A DNA stretch of 64,000 bases from Saccharomycopsis fibuligera x Saccharomycopsis cf. fibuligera. Lineage: Eukaryota; Ascomycota; Saccharomycetes; Ascoideales; Saccharomycopsidaceae. Below the pieces are notes generated by a model. That model searched no databases. It had not been told where the DNA came from and worked only from the letters and a program-made list of their open reading frames with translations. The stretch spans positions 2,914,001 to 2,978,000 of the forward strand of contig CP012817.1 in NCBI GenBank assembly GCA_001936135.1, read 5' to 3'. Position numbers and translations under genes: made by a program. This document shows, piece by piece, positions 40,221-50,858 of the stretch; positions within the stretch are counted from its first letter, which is position 1; every line of letters starts with the position of its first letter.

Positions 40221-41456
40221 ATGACTGCCAATAACATCCTTGACAAAGAGAATCTCTTTAATGCTCCATCAACGGCTGGTGCCACGTTCATCAAGTCAAC
40301 AGTTGTCGAGAACGATAACAATGACAGCAAGCAATATGACATCGACAACAATTCCAAAAACAACGCAGCATCGAGGAAAAGGCCTCCTACCACGCCACTT
40401 ACACCATCATTAGCTACACAGAATGTGATGAAAAAAAACAAATTCAATGAAAATGAGCTAACAAAGAAAAACTTGCGCGATATTCTTAAAAAAAATAGTA
40501 TTGTGCCGTCAGAGGAAGAAGGCCAAAATCAAGGATTATCCAGTGTAGACCGCCCGCTGTCAAGAATTGCTGAGGATGTTGGTGCCGTTGACGTTGAGAA
40601 TGGGAACGTTTTTGTTTCCGGAAATAGCAAATATAACGCAATTGTGGTATCTGATGATGAAAAAGAAGCCGAAGAAGAACAAGTTGATGACAATGATTTT
40701 GAACAAGGAGGAAGTCCTCGTCGCCGCAGAAATAAGCAGCTGGTAAGCCGTGGCCACGACCGCGATAATACCTCTAAGGACTACCCATCCCTAAGAAAGA
40801 TACACCAAATGCATTTAGCTTCATCTTCGCGCCCAGGAAGCTCAGGTAACGATTCAGTGGCCTCGGATATCTCAGTAGGCAGATTCAGAACCACCATGAA
40901 GGAGGCAATGAATGATATAAAACTTTCTTCATCATTGAATGAACAAACTAAGCAGCACACACAGCAACATCAACATTCATCATACCAGCACCATGACCAG
41001 AAGCAAAGTCTAAATGAACTACAGCGAAATACGAATACGCACGACGATACCCTATCTAGCCTCGAAGATTCATATGCTCCAAATTTCAGCAGAGAAAAGG
41101 TATATCTCGAAAGCTCGGTTCCGGTTAGCCGAAGCAGTAATGACATTCGTGATAGCAGTAGAGGCAGTAGCAACAGCAATAATAACAATAACAAAAATAA
41201 TAACGGCAAAGAGAAGAACAAATCCACTGAAAATCAAGATCGTGAATTTTTCAACTCTTCCTCGCTATTAAATGAAATTAGCACCCAGGATTCTTCAGGG
41301 TTTTTACAATTTGATTCATTCAGTAAGGAAATTGATTATGAGATGGCAAAAATAAACAGCGAGATTGATAAATTGATGATGAAGAAACTGATTCGTGAAA
41401 AGAGTCAATTGATTGATTTTCTTACTTTGGAAAGAATGTTTGAAAGGCAACAGTAG
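40221..41456 (+). CDS. Disordered KEN-box protein with C-terminal coiled coil
   Basis: 411-aa protein, not recognised. A KEN box lies at residues 9-11 (ILDKENLFN), the canonical degron for the anaphase-promoting complex with Cdh1. Proline-directed sites follow (RKRPPTTPLTPSL, about residues 53-65), suited to Cdk phosphorylation. The middle is acidic, then Arg-rich (GGSPRRRRNKQ), then Ser/Asn/Gln/His-rich with an Asn run. The last 60 residues (FDSFSKEIDYEMAKINSEIDKLMMKKLIREKSQLIDFLTLERMFERQ) form a clear amphipathic, probably coiled-coil helix. The layout (N-terminal degron, Cdk sites, C-terminal helix) suggests a cell-cycle or kinetochore/spindle protein. That is inference from motifs only. 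Several CTG codons occur, including in the coiled coil. Confidence 0.8.
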   Translation: MTANNILDKENLFNAPSTAGATFIKSTVVENDNNDSKQYDIDNNSKNNAASRKRPPTTPLTPSLATQNVMKKNKFNENELTKKNLRDILKKNSIVPSEEEGQNQGLSSVDRPLSRIAEDVGAVDVENGNVFVSGNSKYNAIVVSDDEKEAEEEQVDDNDFEQGGSPRRRRNKQLVSRGHDRDNTSKDYPSLRKIHQMHLASSSRPGSSGNDSVASDISVGRFRTTMKEAMNDIKLSSSLNEQTKQHTQQHQHSSYQHHDQKQSLNELQRNTNTHDDTLSSLEDSYAPNFSREKVYLESSVPVSRSSNDIRDSSRGSSNSNNNNNKNNNGKEKNKSTENQDREFFNSSSLLNEISTQDSSGFLQFDSFSKEIDYEMAKINSEIDKLMMKKLIREKSQLIDFLTLERMFERQQ

Positions 41457-42271
41457 CCAAGTTAGTCAAATGCTGTATACACCGCGACATTGATCAACTC
41501 CCGTTACGAACTTATTATACTTTTATGCTTGGTTTCCATTGTGCTTGTTTCTTTTATTCTTTCATCTTGTCTTCTGTACTCCTTATTTTCTTCTAATTTT
41601 TATTTCTATATTTTAGCATATCTTGCGGGGATCCCTTCGAGGATTTCTTTTTTTTCTTTTGGTTCTTTTGTATTTGTTTCCGTTAGCCTGCTTCACTTTT
41701 TTATTTGCTTTGTTATTTGCTTTGTTTCAAATAACGAACTTTTTGCTCGAGAGTTGGCTGTATGTCAACGTATCTGTGCACCCATTGGGAATTAATGTCA
41801 ATATATGAGTACCCGAATGCATGCATTAATGCTCAATAAATCTGCCTTTAATGGATGTTTAGTTATCTTATAATTGCCTCTTGTTTACCATTTCCTAATT
41901 ATTATAATACTTTTATAGCTCTGATAGTGCCCTCCATAGGTCCTTTGAGCCCCTTAGATCATTCTCCCGTTTTTATTTGGCTGAGCGTACTCACCATTTA
42001 CTGCAATCTAAAACTTTCATTAAATACCTCATAAAATATTGAATTAATTTTTTTTTTTTTTTTTGATATATAAGGACTGTCTACCTATATGTGTTATATT
42101 TATAATTATAATAACACAGCAACGACACAAAGTAAAATAAAACCAGAAAGACACAAATTAACAAAATTCGTCACATTTCAAAAATTTAGAAATATTTAAA
42201 AGTTGCAGACATGCTGTCTTGAGCAAAATAAAAAAGGAAAAAAAATTATTTTCAAGCAACTATTATTGAAA
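41457..42271. other. Convergent intergenic region
   Basis: Between the 3' ends of the KEN-box gene and FOX2. The plus strand is T-rich up to about 41720, with a T tract at about 42048-42064 followed by A-rich sequence, consistent with two facing 3' UTRs. No gene is supported. Confidence 0.5.
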
Positions 42272-44971
42272 TTACAACTTCTCGCCATTACCAAACAACT
42301 TAATGGCAGCACTACTAATGACCACATTCTTAGTATCAAGATTATAAGTTTGGAATATAACCACGTTAGCGCGTTTCCAGCCACTAATCTTCAATCTGTC
42401 GCCTGGGTAAACACTACCGGAAAATCTCACCTTGATTTCCTTTATTGGGCCATAATGTTCCAATAATGCCTTAATGGAAACTCCCAAGTATCCCAATCCG
42501 TGCAAAATTGGTCTATTGAATTTAGCATTCTTAGCGAATTGTGGGTCAATATGCAATGGATTATAGTCTCCGCTCAATCTATAAATTGAAGCTTGATCAA
42601 CCGTAGTAGCCACCTCAGTGACAAAGTCAGGCTGTGTGTTTTGTGGTGGGACAAAATCTTGAGTAGCAAATGGCTCTCTTTTTCTGAAAAGTTTGTTACC
42701 ACTTGCTGATTGGGCACCTCTATTAAAAGTGGTCATTTCATTGTAAAACAACGGTTTGCCGGTTTTAGAATCATACGTCAGAGATCCAGAAACTAAAATT
42801 GCAGCCTTTTTGCCTTTATCGGTAACAGCAACAGGGAAAACATCAGTGGCAGTGACTGCGTGTGTTGGAACTGGCCATTGCTCAACCTTAATGTATTGTT
42901 CACCATGCAATAATAATACTGGGTTGAAATTTTTGAGTAATTTGTTGAAATTGATTTTATCGGATCTAATGTTTTGCCAAATTACTGCTCCAAAAGATGG
43001 AATAAGCTGGAAATGTGGATCATTTTCATAAGTGTATTCCAATTCATGAGCTTTAGCGCCAACCCCGATATTGTACAAAATGGTGTCACGGTCAGTGTAC
43101 TCAAAGATTGCATTACCTTTAGAATCAACAGGCTGCTTCTTGTCACCAGCGTCTTCATCTTCATCATCTTCATCTTCGTCTTCACCGCCAGCTTTTCCAA
43201 AAATCTTTGGCAAAATGTATTCCATTGTTTCTTTGATACTTGAGACACTAGAACTTTGACTGTAATCATTGATATCTTTCCAATTATCCGCAATGAATTC
43301 TGCAGTGACTTCTTTATCATGAGAAACGGCACCCTTAGCTGTTTGCAATCTAGTCTTACCGACCCAGCCACCGCCAATTTCAAACAATTCACCTTGACCT
43401 GGAGCTTTATCAGAACTAAGCAACACCAAGATTGGTGACACTAATTCTGGTGGGAACAAATTGTATTCTTCCTTGGTGAAAATAGTTTTGGTCATTGCAG
43501 TTTCTGCATGCGGAGCCACAACATTGACAGTTATACCGTATTTCTTCCCTTCAATGGCCAAACTGTTGCTAAATCCTAAAATTCCTGATTTTGCAGCAGC
43601 ATAATTAGCTTGTCCAAAACTGCCATAAATACCAGAAGTAGAAGTAATGTTAACAATGTTACCTGATTTTTGCTTGATGAAATGTGGCCAAGCAGCATGG
43701 CACAACTTGTAAGTACCAACCAAATGAACTTCCAAAACATCTGACCATTGTTTTTTAGTCATATTCATAAATGACTTGTCTCTCAAGATCCCAGCATTGT
43801 TTATCAATGCATCAATTCTGCCATACTTGTTAATAACATTTTGGATAATTGCTTCGGCATCGGTAGCAACATTATGTTTATCAGGATGTGCTTCACCACC
43901 AGCTTTGTTTATAATGTCAACAGTCTCATGAGGATTAACCACATCATTAACCACCACCTTGGCTCCATATTGAGCCAACCATTTGGCATGTGCTCTACCT
44001 AAACCAGCGCCAGCACCAGTGATCAATACCACTTTATCCTTTAAAGAAACTTTTTCAGTGCCCTGTTCATTAGGAGTAGAGAGTTTTTTTGCTTTAGCAA
44101 CCAAATCCATAAACGGGGCTGGGCCAGTTGGATACTCGATCGGCTTGAATGTCTTGTTTTTGCTAAAGTCGCGGATCGAGTCAATCTTATGCAAGATCGC
44201 CTCGGCGGTCAAAGATCCGTCGGGATGAAATAATTCTCCTGAGGATCTCTCCCAGCGAGTAGCAGCGTAAAATCCACCAGCGAGTTGATACACTTTTCCC
44301 GAATCTTTCTTGTCGATATTTTCAGAGGCTAAAAATACAACCATTGGTGTAATCTTATCAGCACCGAGTCTTTTGAGAACTTCTTCAGGAAGAATTCCTT
44401 CGGTCATTTGAGATCTAGCTGTTGGAGCAATAGCGCTAGCCACAATATTGTACTTGTAACCTTCTTTGGCCCAAGTTTCCGTAAGGCCAACTAGCGCTAA
44501 TTTGACAGCACTGTAATTAGTTTGGCCAAAATTGCCATATAAACCGGCTGGAGATGACGCATTAACAATTCTACCGTATTTTTGTTTTCTAAAAATTGGC
44601 CAAGCCGCTTTAGTGACAGCATAAGCACCGTCCAAATGAACTTGTAAAACTTGTCTGAATTTCTTTTCATCCAATTTGGCAAAACTGCTGTCTCTTAGAA
44701 TACCAGCATTATTAATAATGACGTGGACAGTACCATAAGCGTCAACGGCATGAGCAATAATCTTTTCGCCTTCAAGAACATTGTTTGTGTCAGCAATGGC
44801 ATCGCCGCCTTGTTTTTTGATTTCATCAACAACTGCTTGAGCACCACCGAGGTCATTCACCACGACTTTAGCACCACGCTTAGCAAAATCAAGGGCATAA
44901 TCTTTGCCCAACCCACCGCCGGCGCCGGTAACAACGACAACTTTGTCTTTGAACGAGATCTTGGTTGACAT
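42272..44971 (-). CDS. FOX2: Peroxisomal multifunctional beta-oxidation enzyme Fox2
   Basis: 899 aa, as expected for fungal Fox2 (enoyl-CoA hydratase 2 / 3R-hydroxyacyl-CoA dehydrogenase). There are two tandem short-chain dehydrogenase domains: the first has TGAGGGLG at 15-22, NNAG at 87-90, catalytic Y153 and K157 in YSAVK; the second has TGAGAGLG near residue 320, NNAG, and YAAAK preceded by NITSTSG. An acidic linker (GGEDEDEDDEDEDAGDKK) leads to the hydratase-2 hot-dog domain with YRLSGDYNPLHIDPQFAKNAKFNRPILHGLGYLG, which holds the catalytic Asp and His. The C-terminus reads GNGEKL. PTS1 normally needs a small residue at -3 (SKL, AKI), so EKL is unusual. One CTG in SGS-CTG-TYDS would read Ser. 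It is divergent from CCS1. Confidence 0.97.
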   Translation of the reverse strand: MSTKISFKDKVVVVTGAGGGLGKDYALDFAKRGAKVVVNDLGGAQAVVDEIKKQGGDAIADTNNVLEGEKIIAHAVDAYGTVHVIINNAGILRDSSFAKLDEKKFRQVLQVHLDGAYAVTKAAWPIFRKQKYGRIVNASSPAGLYGNFGQTNYSAVKLALVGLTETWAKEGYKYNIVASAIAPTARSQMTEGILPEEVLKRLGADKITPMVVFLASENIDKKDSGKVYQLAGGFYAATRWERSSGELFHPDGSLTAEAILHKIDSIRDFSKNKTFKPIEYPTGPAPFMDLVAKAKKLSTPNEQGTEKVSLKDKVVLITGAGAGLGRAHAKWLAQYGAKVVVNDVVNPHETVDIINKAGGEAHPDKHNVATDAEAIIQNVINKYGRIDALINNAGILRDKSFMNMTKKQWSDVLEVHLVGTYKLCHAAWPHFIKQKSGNIVNITSTSGIYGSFGQANYAAAKSGILGFSNSLAIEGKKYGITVNVVAPHAETAMTKTIFTKEEYNLFPPELVSPILVLLSSDKAPGQGELFEIGGGWVGKTRLQTAKGAVSHDKEVTAEFIADNWKDINDYSQSSSVSSIKETMEYILPKIFGKAGGEDEDEDDEDEDAGDKKQPVDSKGNAIFEYTDRDTILYNIGVGAKAHELEYTYENDPHFQLIPSFGAVIWQNIRSDKINFNKLLKNFNPVLLLHGEQYIKVEQWPVPTHAVTATDVFPVAVTDKGKKAAILVSGSLTYDSKTGKPLFYNEMTTFNRGAQSASGNKLFRKREPFATQDFVPPQNTQPDFVTEVATTVDQASIYRLSGDYNPLHIDPQFAKNAKFNRPILHGLGYLGVSIKALLEHYGPIKEIKVRFSGSVYPGDRLKISGWKRANVVIFQTYNLDTKNVVISSAAIKLFGNGEKL

Positions 44972-45341
44972 ACTGAATTAATGGTCTGATTTTTTCTGTC
45001 TTCTGTTTAGTCAATTGAGGCAGTAGAAGAAGAAAGAGTTGGTTTGGTATCACTTGAGATCAGTCTTTTGACAGGAGCAAGGGAGGGAAAGTCTATTTAT
45101 ACGCGGTATGGAAGAAGATGAGGAGTGAGGAGGAGCATGTGACTGTCGGAATTCGGCAACTGCAGCCTGAAGCACCGCTTCTCCATAGAGTATCGCCACT
45201 CGCTTGTATATGCTCACTCGCAGATTTAGCATTTGTAATCCTCCGCTACAACAAGAAAACACCACCCGGAGTTGTTTATATTACACCAATCCAAGTCAAT
45301 TATCTTTCAAGTACCCAAATATCCACTAAAGGAATACCAAA
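44972..45341. promoter_or_regulatory. Shared divergent promoter of FOX2 and CCS1
   Basis: A 370-base gap separates the two start codons. A GA-rich stretch near 45020-45135 lies close to FOX2. A TATA-like tctatttatacgcg at about 45092-45105 (TATAAATA on the FOX2 strand) lies about 125 bases upstream of the FOX2 ATG. Oleate or fasting control of FOX2 is known in the family, but I see no site I would name. Confidence 0.5.
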
Positions 45342-46055
45342 ATGTCAGCTAGCGACGCCTTCGACGCTGTTTATGCTGTGCCAATGGAGTGCAACTCTTG
45401 TGTCGAGTCGGTTTCCAAGGCCCTTTCAAAACTTGATGGTATTAACAAATATGACATTGACCTTTCAAATCAACTTGTCACCGTTAAAGGCTCGATAGCC
45501 CCATCCCAGATAGTGCAGGCTATTCAACAAACTGGAAAAGATGCTATTATTAGAGGCACTGGTAAACCAAATTCTGCAGCAGTTGCCATTTTGGAATCTT
45601 TTGATGACAAGGACAGATTTGCTCCTGTTAAAGGATTAGCCCGCATGGTCAGTGTCAATGACAAGACCCTTTTAATTGATTTGACCCTAAATGGGCTTGA
45701 AAAAGGCATATATTATCCATCAATTAGAACTTCTGGAAACATTTCCCAAGGAGCGTTGTCAACTGGTCGTGTGTTCCAAAAGTTGGATCCAATTATCGTT
45801 AATGAAAAATCCAACGAGAACAATAGTTTGTATTTTGGTCAAAGTTTTGCTAGAGTGAATTTGACTGTTAGTGAATTGATCGGTCGTAGTTTGGCAGTGA
45901 GTCGTAAAGAAGACGAAGTTACTAGTGATTCGTTTGTGGGGGTTATTGCTAGAAGTGCAGGAGTTTGGCAAAATGATAAGCAGGTTTGCAGTTGCACTGG
46001 GAAAACCATTTGGCAAGAGAGATCAGATGCAGTTAACCATGGCATCAAGATGTAG
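45342..46055 (+). CDS. CCS1: Copper chaperone for superoxide dismutase Ccs1
   Basis: 237 aa, close to S. cerevisiae Ccs1 (249 aa). It loads copper into and forms the disulfide of Sod1 in the cytosol and mitochondrial intermembrane space. Domain 1 is Atx1-like with AVPMECNSC (Cys17 and Cys20). GKDAIIRGTGKPNSAAVAILE joins to domain 2, the SOD-like fold with VKGLARMVSV and ISQGALSTGRVFQKLDPI. Domain 3 is at the C-terminus with FVGVIARSAGVWQNDKQVCSCTGKTIWQER, carrying the CxC motif used for copper transfer. All metal-transfer cysteines are present. Start ATG lies in a good context (ccaaaATGTC). A longer frame upstream in another phase is a shadow. Confidence 0.97.
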   Translation: MSASDAFDAVYAVPMECNSCVESVSKALSKLDGINKYDIDLSNQLVTVKGSIAPSQIVQAIQQTGKDAIIRGTGKPNSAAVAILESFDDKDRFAPVKGLARMVSVNDKTLLIDLTLNGLEKGIYYPSIRTSGNISQGALSTGRVFQKLDPIIVNEKSNENNSLYFGQSFARVNLTVSELIGRSLAVSRKEDEVTSDSFVGVIARSAGVWQNDKQVCSCTGKTIWQERSDAVNHGIKM

Positions 46056-47008
46056 GTTGGGTGTACAAGCAAATCAATAATATATGTTGTATATAGCGAT
46101 TTAGTATTTTTTTTTCTTTGCTTGAATGTGCCACGTTCCAACAGTGTCTCCTCAATATAACGTGCTGTTTGGAGTATTACTGAAGTTTACTTGCTGTACA
46201 TGTGCTGCGAATGCTTGACGATTAACCACCGAGCAAAGTGCCATTTTTTGTCCCTCGCCTTCTTGACAGTCGCTGATTGTTTAAGTTTTCACTTAATACA
46301 TGTCTTAGAGATTCGTTTCACTTAATTTTGTTAAACTACACCCATGTAATAAGTGCTGAGAATTAAAAAACGGTAAATGAAATAAGTAAGCGAGTGCAAC
46401 TCCATTTGGAAATGCGTATATTGTGACTGTTTCCGTGATCTTTAAATTTAAGATATTAGTTGGAAAAGCTTTTGCAAGTATAACTAAAAGCAAAGCTTGT
46501 GCTTCAGTAATAAAATTGGTCAGTAAGAAAGTCGTGAAATAGCGGTTAATAACGAAAAGAATTACAGCGTATATGAAAACTAGCGAAAAAAAAACAGCAC
46601 AGAAACAAAAAAAATTATAAAAACGAAAAAATTTGGAAAAGAAAGAAAAATTAAAGGAATCATTTGCCGCACCTAAGAGGATAACAAAGATGCATAAGCA
46701 CATAGTGTAGAGGCTATTTCACCATTTATATGTCCCCATATGTTCAGTATACTTCGATGCTCAATAAAGCCACACCTACCCAACCGCATGCACTTATCGA
46801 AAACTAAGCTTGAGTGCAACACATTCATTACCAGTCTTGACAACTATTATCATCAATTATCGATCATATATAAAAGCTTTGCTGCCTTGTCAATTTTATC
46901 AAATAAAAACACGCAAATGAGTACTGTAGTAATGCGTATATGGCTGAAGAGTGACATTACTGTCATATCACATCACATCACATCACATCATTTCACATCA
47001 CCAAATCA
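46056..47008. other. Convergent intergenic region
   Basis: Between CCS1 and a minus-strand membrane-protein gene. No gene is supported; the minus frame 46305-46703 is low-complexity Phe/Leu. A tandem catcacat tract lies at about 46970-47005, directly after the stop of the next gene. Confidence 0.5.
46970..47004. repeat. Tandem (ATCAC) minisatellite
   Basis: About six copies of a five-base unit (atcac), slightly degenerate at its 3' side. It lies within about 5-40 bases of the stop codon of the minus-strand gene at 47009, so it falls in that gene's 3' UTR. Confidence 0.7.
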
Positions 47009-47572
47009 TCACATAGCACCAGCCTTTCTTCCGTGGCTAGCTCCCTTATACAACACATCATTAATATCTGGCTTTTCATCATCTTTTTCAATAGCAGCCC
47101 CGCCCTTTTTACTCTTTTGCTCGGCTGCTGCTGCTTTTTCTTTTTCTTGTTTTCTGGATTTGGTGTTGTACACTTTCTCCACTTTTTGGTCCATAGGAAC
47201 CTTAGCGTTGGCTTTTCTCCCTTCTGGAGTCAATTCTTCTGCTTTTTCATTTCCGTCCACATTCTCGTAGGTGTCGTCATCATTATAGGCGCCTCTCCCG
47301 CTGCCGCTACCCTCCTTGGCGCTTTCCGCATCACCATCCTCAAATTGCTCACTTTTGCCTTTTTGAATTCCCACAAACTCATTTGGCGAAGCTAATTGAT
47401 ACTGGGAAGCATCCACTTCTTTTTTCAGTTTGTCAACCGTACTTAACACAATGTAAGCTATTGTCAACAAAGCAAGAATGTAAAAAAATAATTTGCGGCC
47501 TTTAAAACTGACAAACTTCTTCTTTGGTTTCATACGGTATGGCACCGGTTTGGGAAGAGCAGCAGTTGGCAT
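47009..47572 (-). CDS. Small single-pass membrane protein, unrecognised
   Basis: 187 aa. A basic N-terminus (PYRMKPKKKFVSFKGRK) precedes one membrane segment at about residues 28-45 (LFFYILALLTIAYIVLST), followed by a short amphipathic helix (DKLKKEVDASQY). The rest is acidic, Gly-rich and then Lys/Glu/Ala-rich with a charged helical segment (RKQEKEKAAAAEQKSKKGG), and ends NDVLYKGASHGRKAGAM. By the positive-inside rule the short N-terminus should face the cytosol, with the long tail lumenal or in the intermembrane space, but the highly charged tail could instead be cytosolic. I cannot name an ortholog. The start codon is the first ATG after an in-frame stop. Confidence 0.75.
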   Translation of the reverse strand: MPTAALPKPVPYRMKPKKKFVSFKGRKLFFYILALLTIAYIVLSTVDKLKKEVDASQYQLASPNEFVGIQKGKSEQFEDGDAESAKEGSGSGRGAYNDDDTYENVDGNEKAEELTPEGRKANAKVPMDQKVEKVYNTKSRKQEKEKAAAAEQKSKKGGAAIEKDDEKPDINDVLYKGASHGRKAGAM

Positions 47573-47651
47573 TTTGGCTTAGTTGTACTATTGTTATGCT
47601 GTGATTGAGGTATTTGGGATCAACTTGTATGTATTGTACACTGATTTTTGC

Positions 47652-47684
<33 letters not shown>

Positions 47685-48080
47685 TTGATGGTCTCTGTGT
47701 ATTTTGAATTAGCAGACAGTAACTCCTGGTGGCTTGGGGAGAATTGATAGCCCTTTGATTATACTGCAGACAATCTTGTATGGACACTGGTACAGTTACT
47801 GTTCTTGTTACTGTCTGCCGACATGAACTCTTTGAATCAACCACCATGGAGGAGAATGCCAAACAAAAAAAAGTTAAAGGAAAAAAAAAGGGCAATCAGT
47901 AACATCCGTACATTCATATATTGTAACATCCATACACCGCTATATGTACGTAAGCCGTCGTAAACACATGTATAGGCACTGAAATTTTTCTGTCTGGCCT
48001 TGTGTACTGTCTATTTACATATCCTGTTTTAAAAAAATTGCTTCTTTTTTTTCTCATAATACGTTAGTAAAAAAACAAAA

Positions 48081-48115
<35 letters not shown>

Positions 48116-50858
48116 AAAAGAAAAGGAGAAAAAAAATGAGGTGATGAAAGCACAGGAGTGATATTTTCTGTTTTATTGTAGGTTGTCAATAGAGACATAC
48201 AATCAGCCCACGCAATTCCCTTTCTAGGGACTTTTCTTTTTTTTAATCTCCTATCCTATTTTGTTGGCCCTATCCTTTGAATTTTTCACGGTTAGCTTCC
48301 ATTTAAATACGCTGGCTGTTCTCTTACCGCGACACTTCCTGGTGTTGGGCCCTAATTAGTACGCCATCACTAGACCTGCCAGTAACCATCGCCAGGAAAT
48401 AAGCTGGGAGACGACGCATGTACCTAACTGAGTGAAACTAACGGTGACTACCCCAGATTAAAAGGTTGGCTCGGGAGGTTCCCATGTGCTAGAAACTATC
48501 AGAAACCGATAGCGAAGAAGGAAGGACTGGCAGGAAATAGAATAGGAATACAAGGGTTTGTCCCACGCGTAAGAGGATATGGTGTGCTAACTACTATACT
48601 TATATAATTGCGGTAACTAAAGTAATTCTGCCCACTTGAAGTTGTAGCGCATTGCTATATACAAATGCAGCCTGGCAATCAGTGTAAAGCGTATCACTTT
48701 AGCTGTTCTTCCTTCTAGCATAGCTCGAAAGTCTGCTGCGCAGCAATCTGTAGCGTATCTCCACTGTGGTAACCTTAGCGGACAAGTCCTCCAACATGCA
48801 AGCCGCCTCACATGGAAAAGGACCAAATTGGGTTGAGACATATTGGTGTGTTGCTACATATTTAGTGACCTATGCAGGCTGTTGCACCCTGACACCACAC
48901 CGAGACACCACACCGAGACACTGGGTATAGGGCCCTTTGCGGCTTGCATGTCATTGTGCTGCAGCGGCACGGGACATGGAGACCGCACAAGGGTTTTGCC
49001 GTCTTTGGCGCTTACAAGCTTGTAGGCGCAGACAAACAGGATCTTGTTTGACGAGAGAAGAACACCAGAGCGTTGAGGTATAAATTCGTGCTGTTTCGCG
49101 CTTCGCAACATTTATTCATCTGGCCGTAGTGCTGCAGTTTTATTATGCGACTTTGATTTGCGTTGAAAATGACATGAAGCACCAACGGGGAAACATGGCT
49201 GTCAGCACGTTGATCGACGCAACAGCTCTTGGCTGGGAGCCTGGGAAGCTAGTCTGTGTTGTGCTTTCTCACCAATCGCCAAAAGAGCCAGGCGGCGCTT
49301 GCCGACAGCAGATGGGGGGCTCCTATTCGTTACAGCGTCTTGAGAAAACAGAAAACAGAAAACAGAAAACAGAAAACATCGCGCTGAGTTGGTGTTTTCA
49401 GCTGCTTGCTTGACCTAATTGTGACCTGGGTTACGTCGACCTGAGCTCCAACCACCACTGCTCTTTTCGTGATTTACGCCTCTTCCGACATAGCCGTGCT
49501 CATTGGCACATGCAGGCACATTGGTTCACACTATTTTTCGATTGCAGCTTCAGCACAGGCCCCAGCTTCAGCCACTCTCCGTCAAGATACTGCTGCACAA
49601 GATGCTCACAACTACGCCCGCTTAGGCTCTGGCGCAACAGCCCCCTCTCCGTATTAGCTGTGGTCGCCACTGCCGGTGTGCGTGACCTTTGCGCTTAACC
49701 CGCCTGCTCGGCTGGAAAGCAATGCTAGCGTTATACACTGAGCTCGGGAGTACCCTATGACACAAACGGAAGCGGCTCTTAGTCTCAGCATGCATGCAGT
49801 CTGGCTGGGGAAAAAAAGTACGTGCTTTGCCCAGTTCCATGCAGAAACCCAGAAGTGTGGGTTGCACCCGGTCTCGGGATTCAGCGGCTGGTTGCACACG
49901 CTGCGCGCACGCAGCGCGCTCTTAGCAATTGGCCAGCGAATGTGCTACGTGCCAGCTGGCGCTGGCCGGATTCGTCGCGCTGCTGCGGTACTCGATGAAT
50001 CGGGGAGCGACACCGCAGGACGCACAGCGCGCGCTATGCGGCGGCATGCATATTTTCGTCTGACGTGGGATAGTTACAGAGAGGTGTTACCCGTGTCACA
50101 GCCACCGGCATTTGTGCGGTGATTTTTTTTTGCCTCTCCTGCCCGGCACAAGTCAGCCGCCACCGCCAACGTTTTTTCCTTTTTTTTTATTTTTCTTTTT
50201 TATTAAAAAAAATAAAAAATAATTAAAATAACGTGAATATAACAAATTTAGGGATATATCAAAACACCAGACTCAAGTGCCCACCACACAATCATCGTTA
50301 ACTAACTCGAAGAAAATAAGCATCCAGAATATCGTATTGGCTTCTTCCTGCCAACAGCAGCTTCTCCTGTTTATCTAAACTGTCTACTTCAGCAAGGGTC
50401 GGTGTTTCAAATTTGCCTCAATTTTATATCATCCTTCATTTGCGTTCACCTGCTAGCTACCCCCTTTGAATCCCTTTGTTTGGCGTTACACTCTCGACTC
50501 CATTTCCAATAACTCCAACAGCGTCTTTTGTCTACGTCAAGCTCAAAGCTCTCCAGCAAGGACTAAGCTCGTCGCGAATATTGTTCTCGTGGTAGTCGTT
50601 GGCTGCTTGTTTTGCTTCTCACGTTTCCAACAGCCTTCCCGCCGAACTCATTTTGTGTTATTTGTACATTAGTCTCTCCAGGCACCCGCGCGCCGCTTTT
50701 TTTTCTCTCTTACCTCCGCCAGTATTATTAATCCGCACCTACTGTGTCGACCGGTTTATTACAGTCACTCCAGTTCGAAAATATCACTATCCAACCTAGC
50801 ATTGCTTTCGTATTTCTCCAAGCCGGCACCAGCATCAGTTTTTTATTGTTTTCCAATA
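47573..50858. other. Long gene-free stretch upstream of WHI3
   Basis: About 3.3 kb with no supported gene. It has A tracts at about 47657-47683 and 48083-48113, a run of five agaaaac units at about 49345-49378, a duplicated caccacaccgagaca at about 48892-48918, and a GC-rich part at about 48900-50150. The last 700 bases are CT-rich and free of long stops-free frames; they look like the promoter and a long 5' leader of WHI3. A regulatory RNA is possible but nothing in the sequence shows one. Confidence 0.45.
49345..49378. repeat. Tandem agaaaac units
   Basis: Five near-perfect copies of a seven-base unit (agaaaac) in the non-coding stretch upstream of WHI3. Confidence 0.85.

Noticed and set aside
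47620-47895. Minus-strand frame with a signal-peptide-like start
   Set aside because: Its second half is a Phe run from the A tract, and no conserved part is visible.
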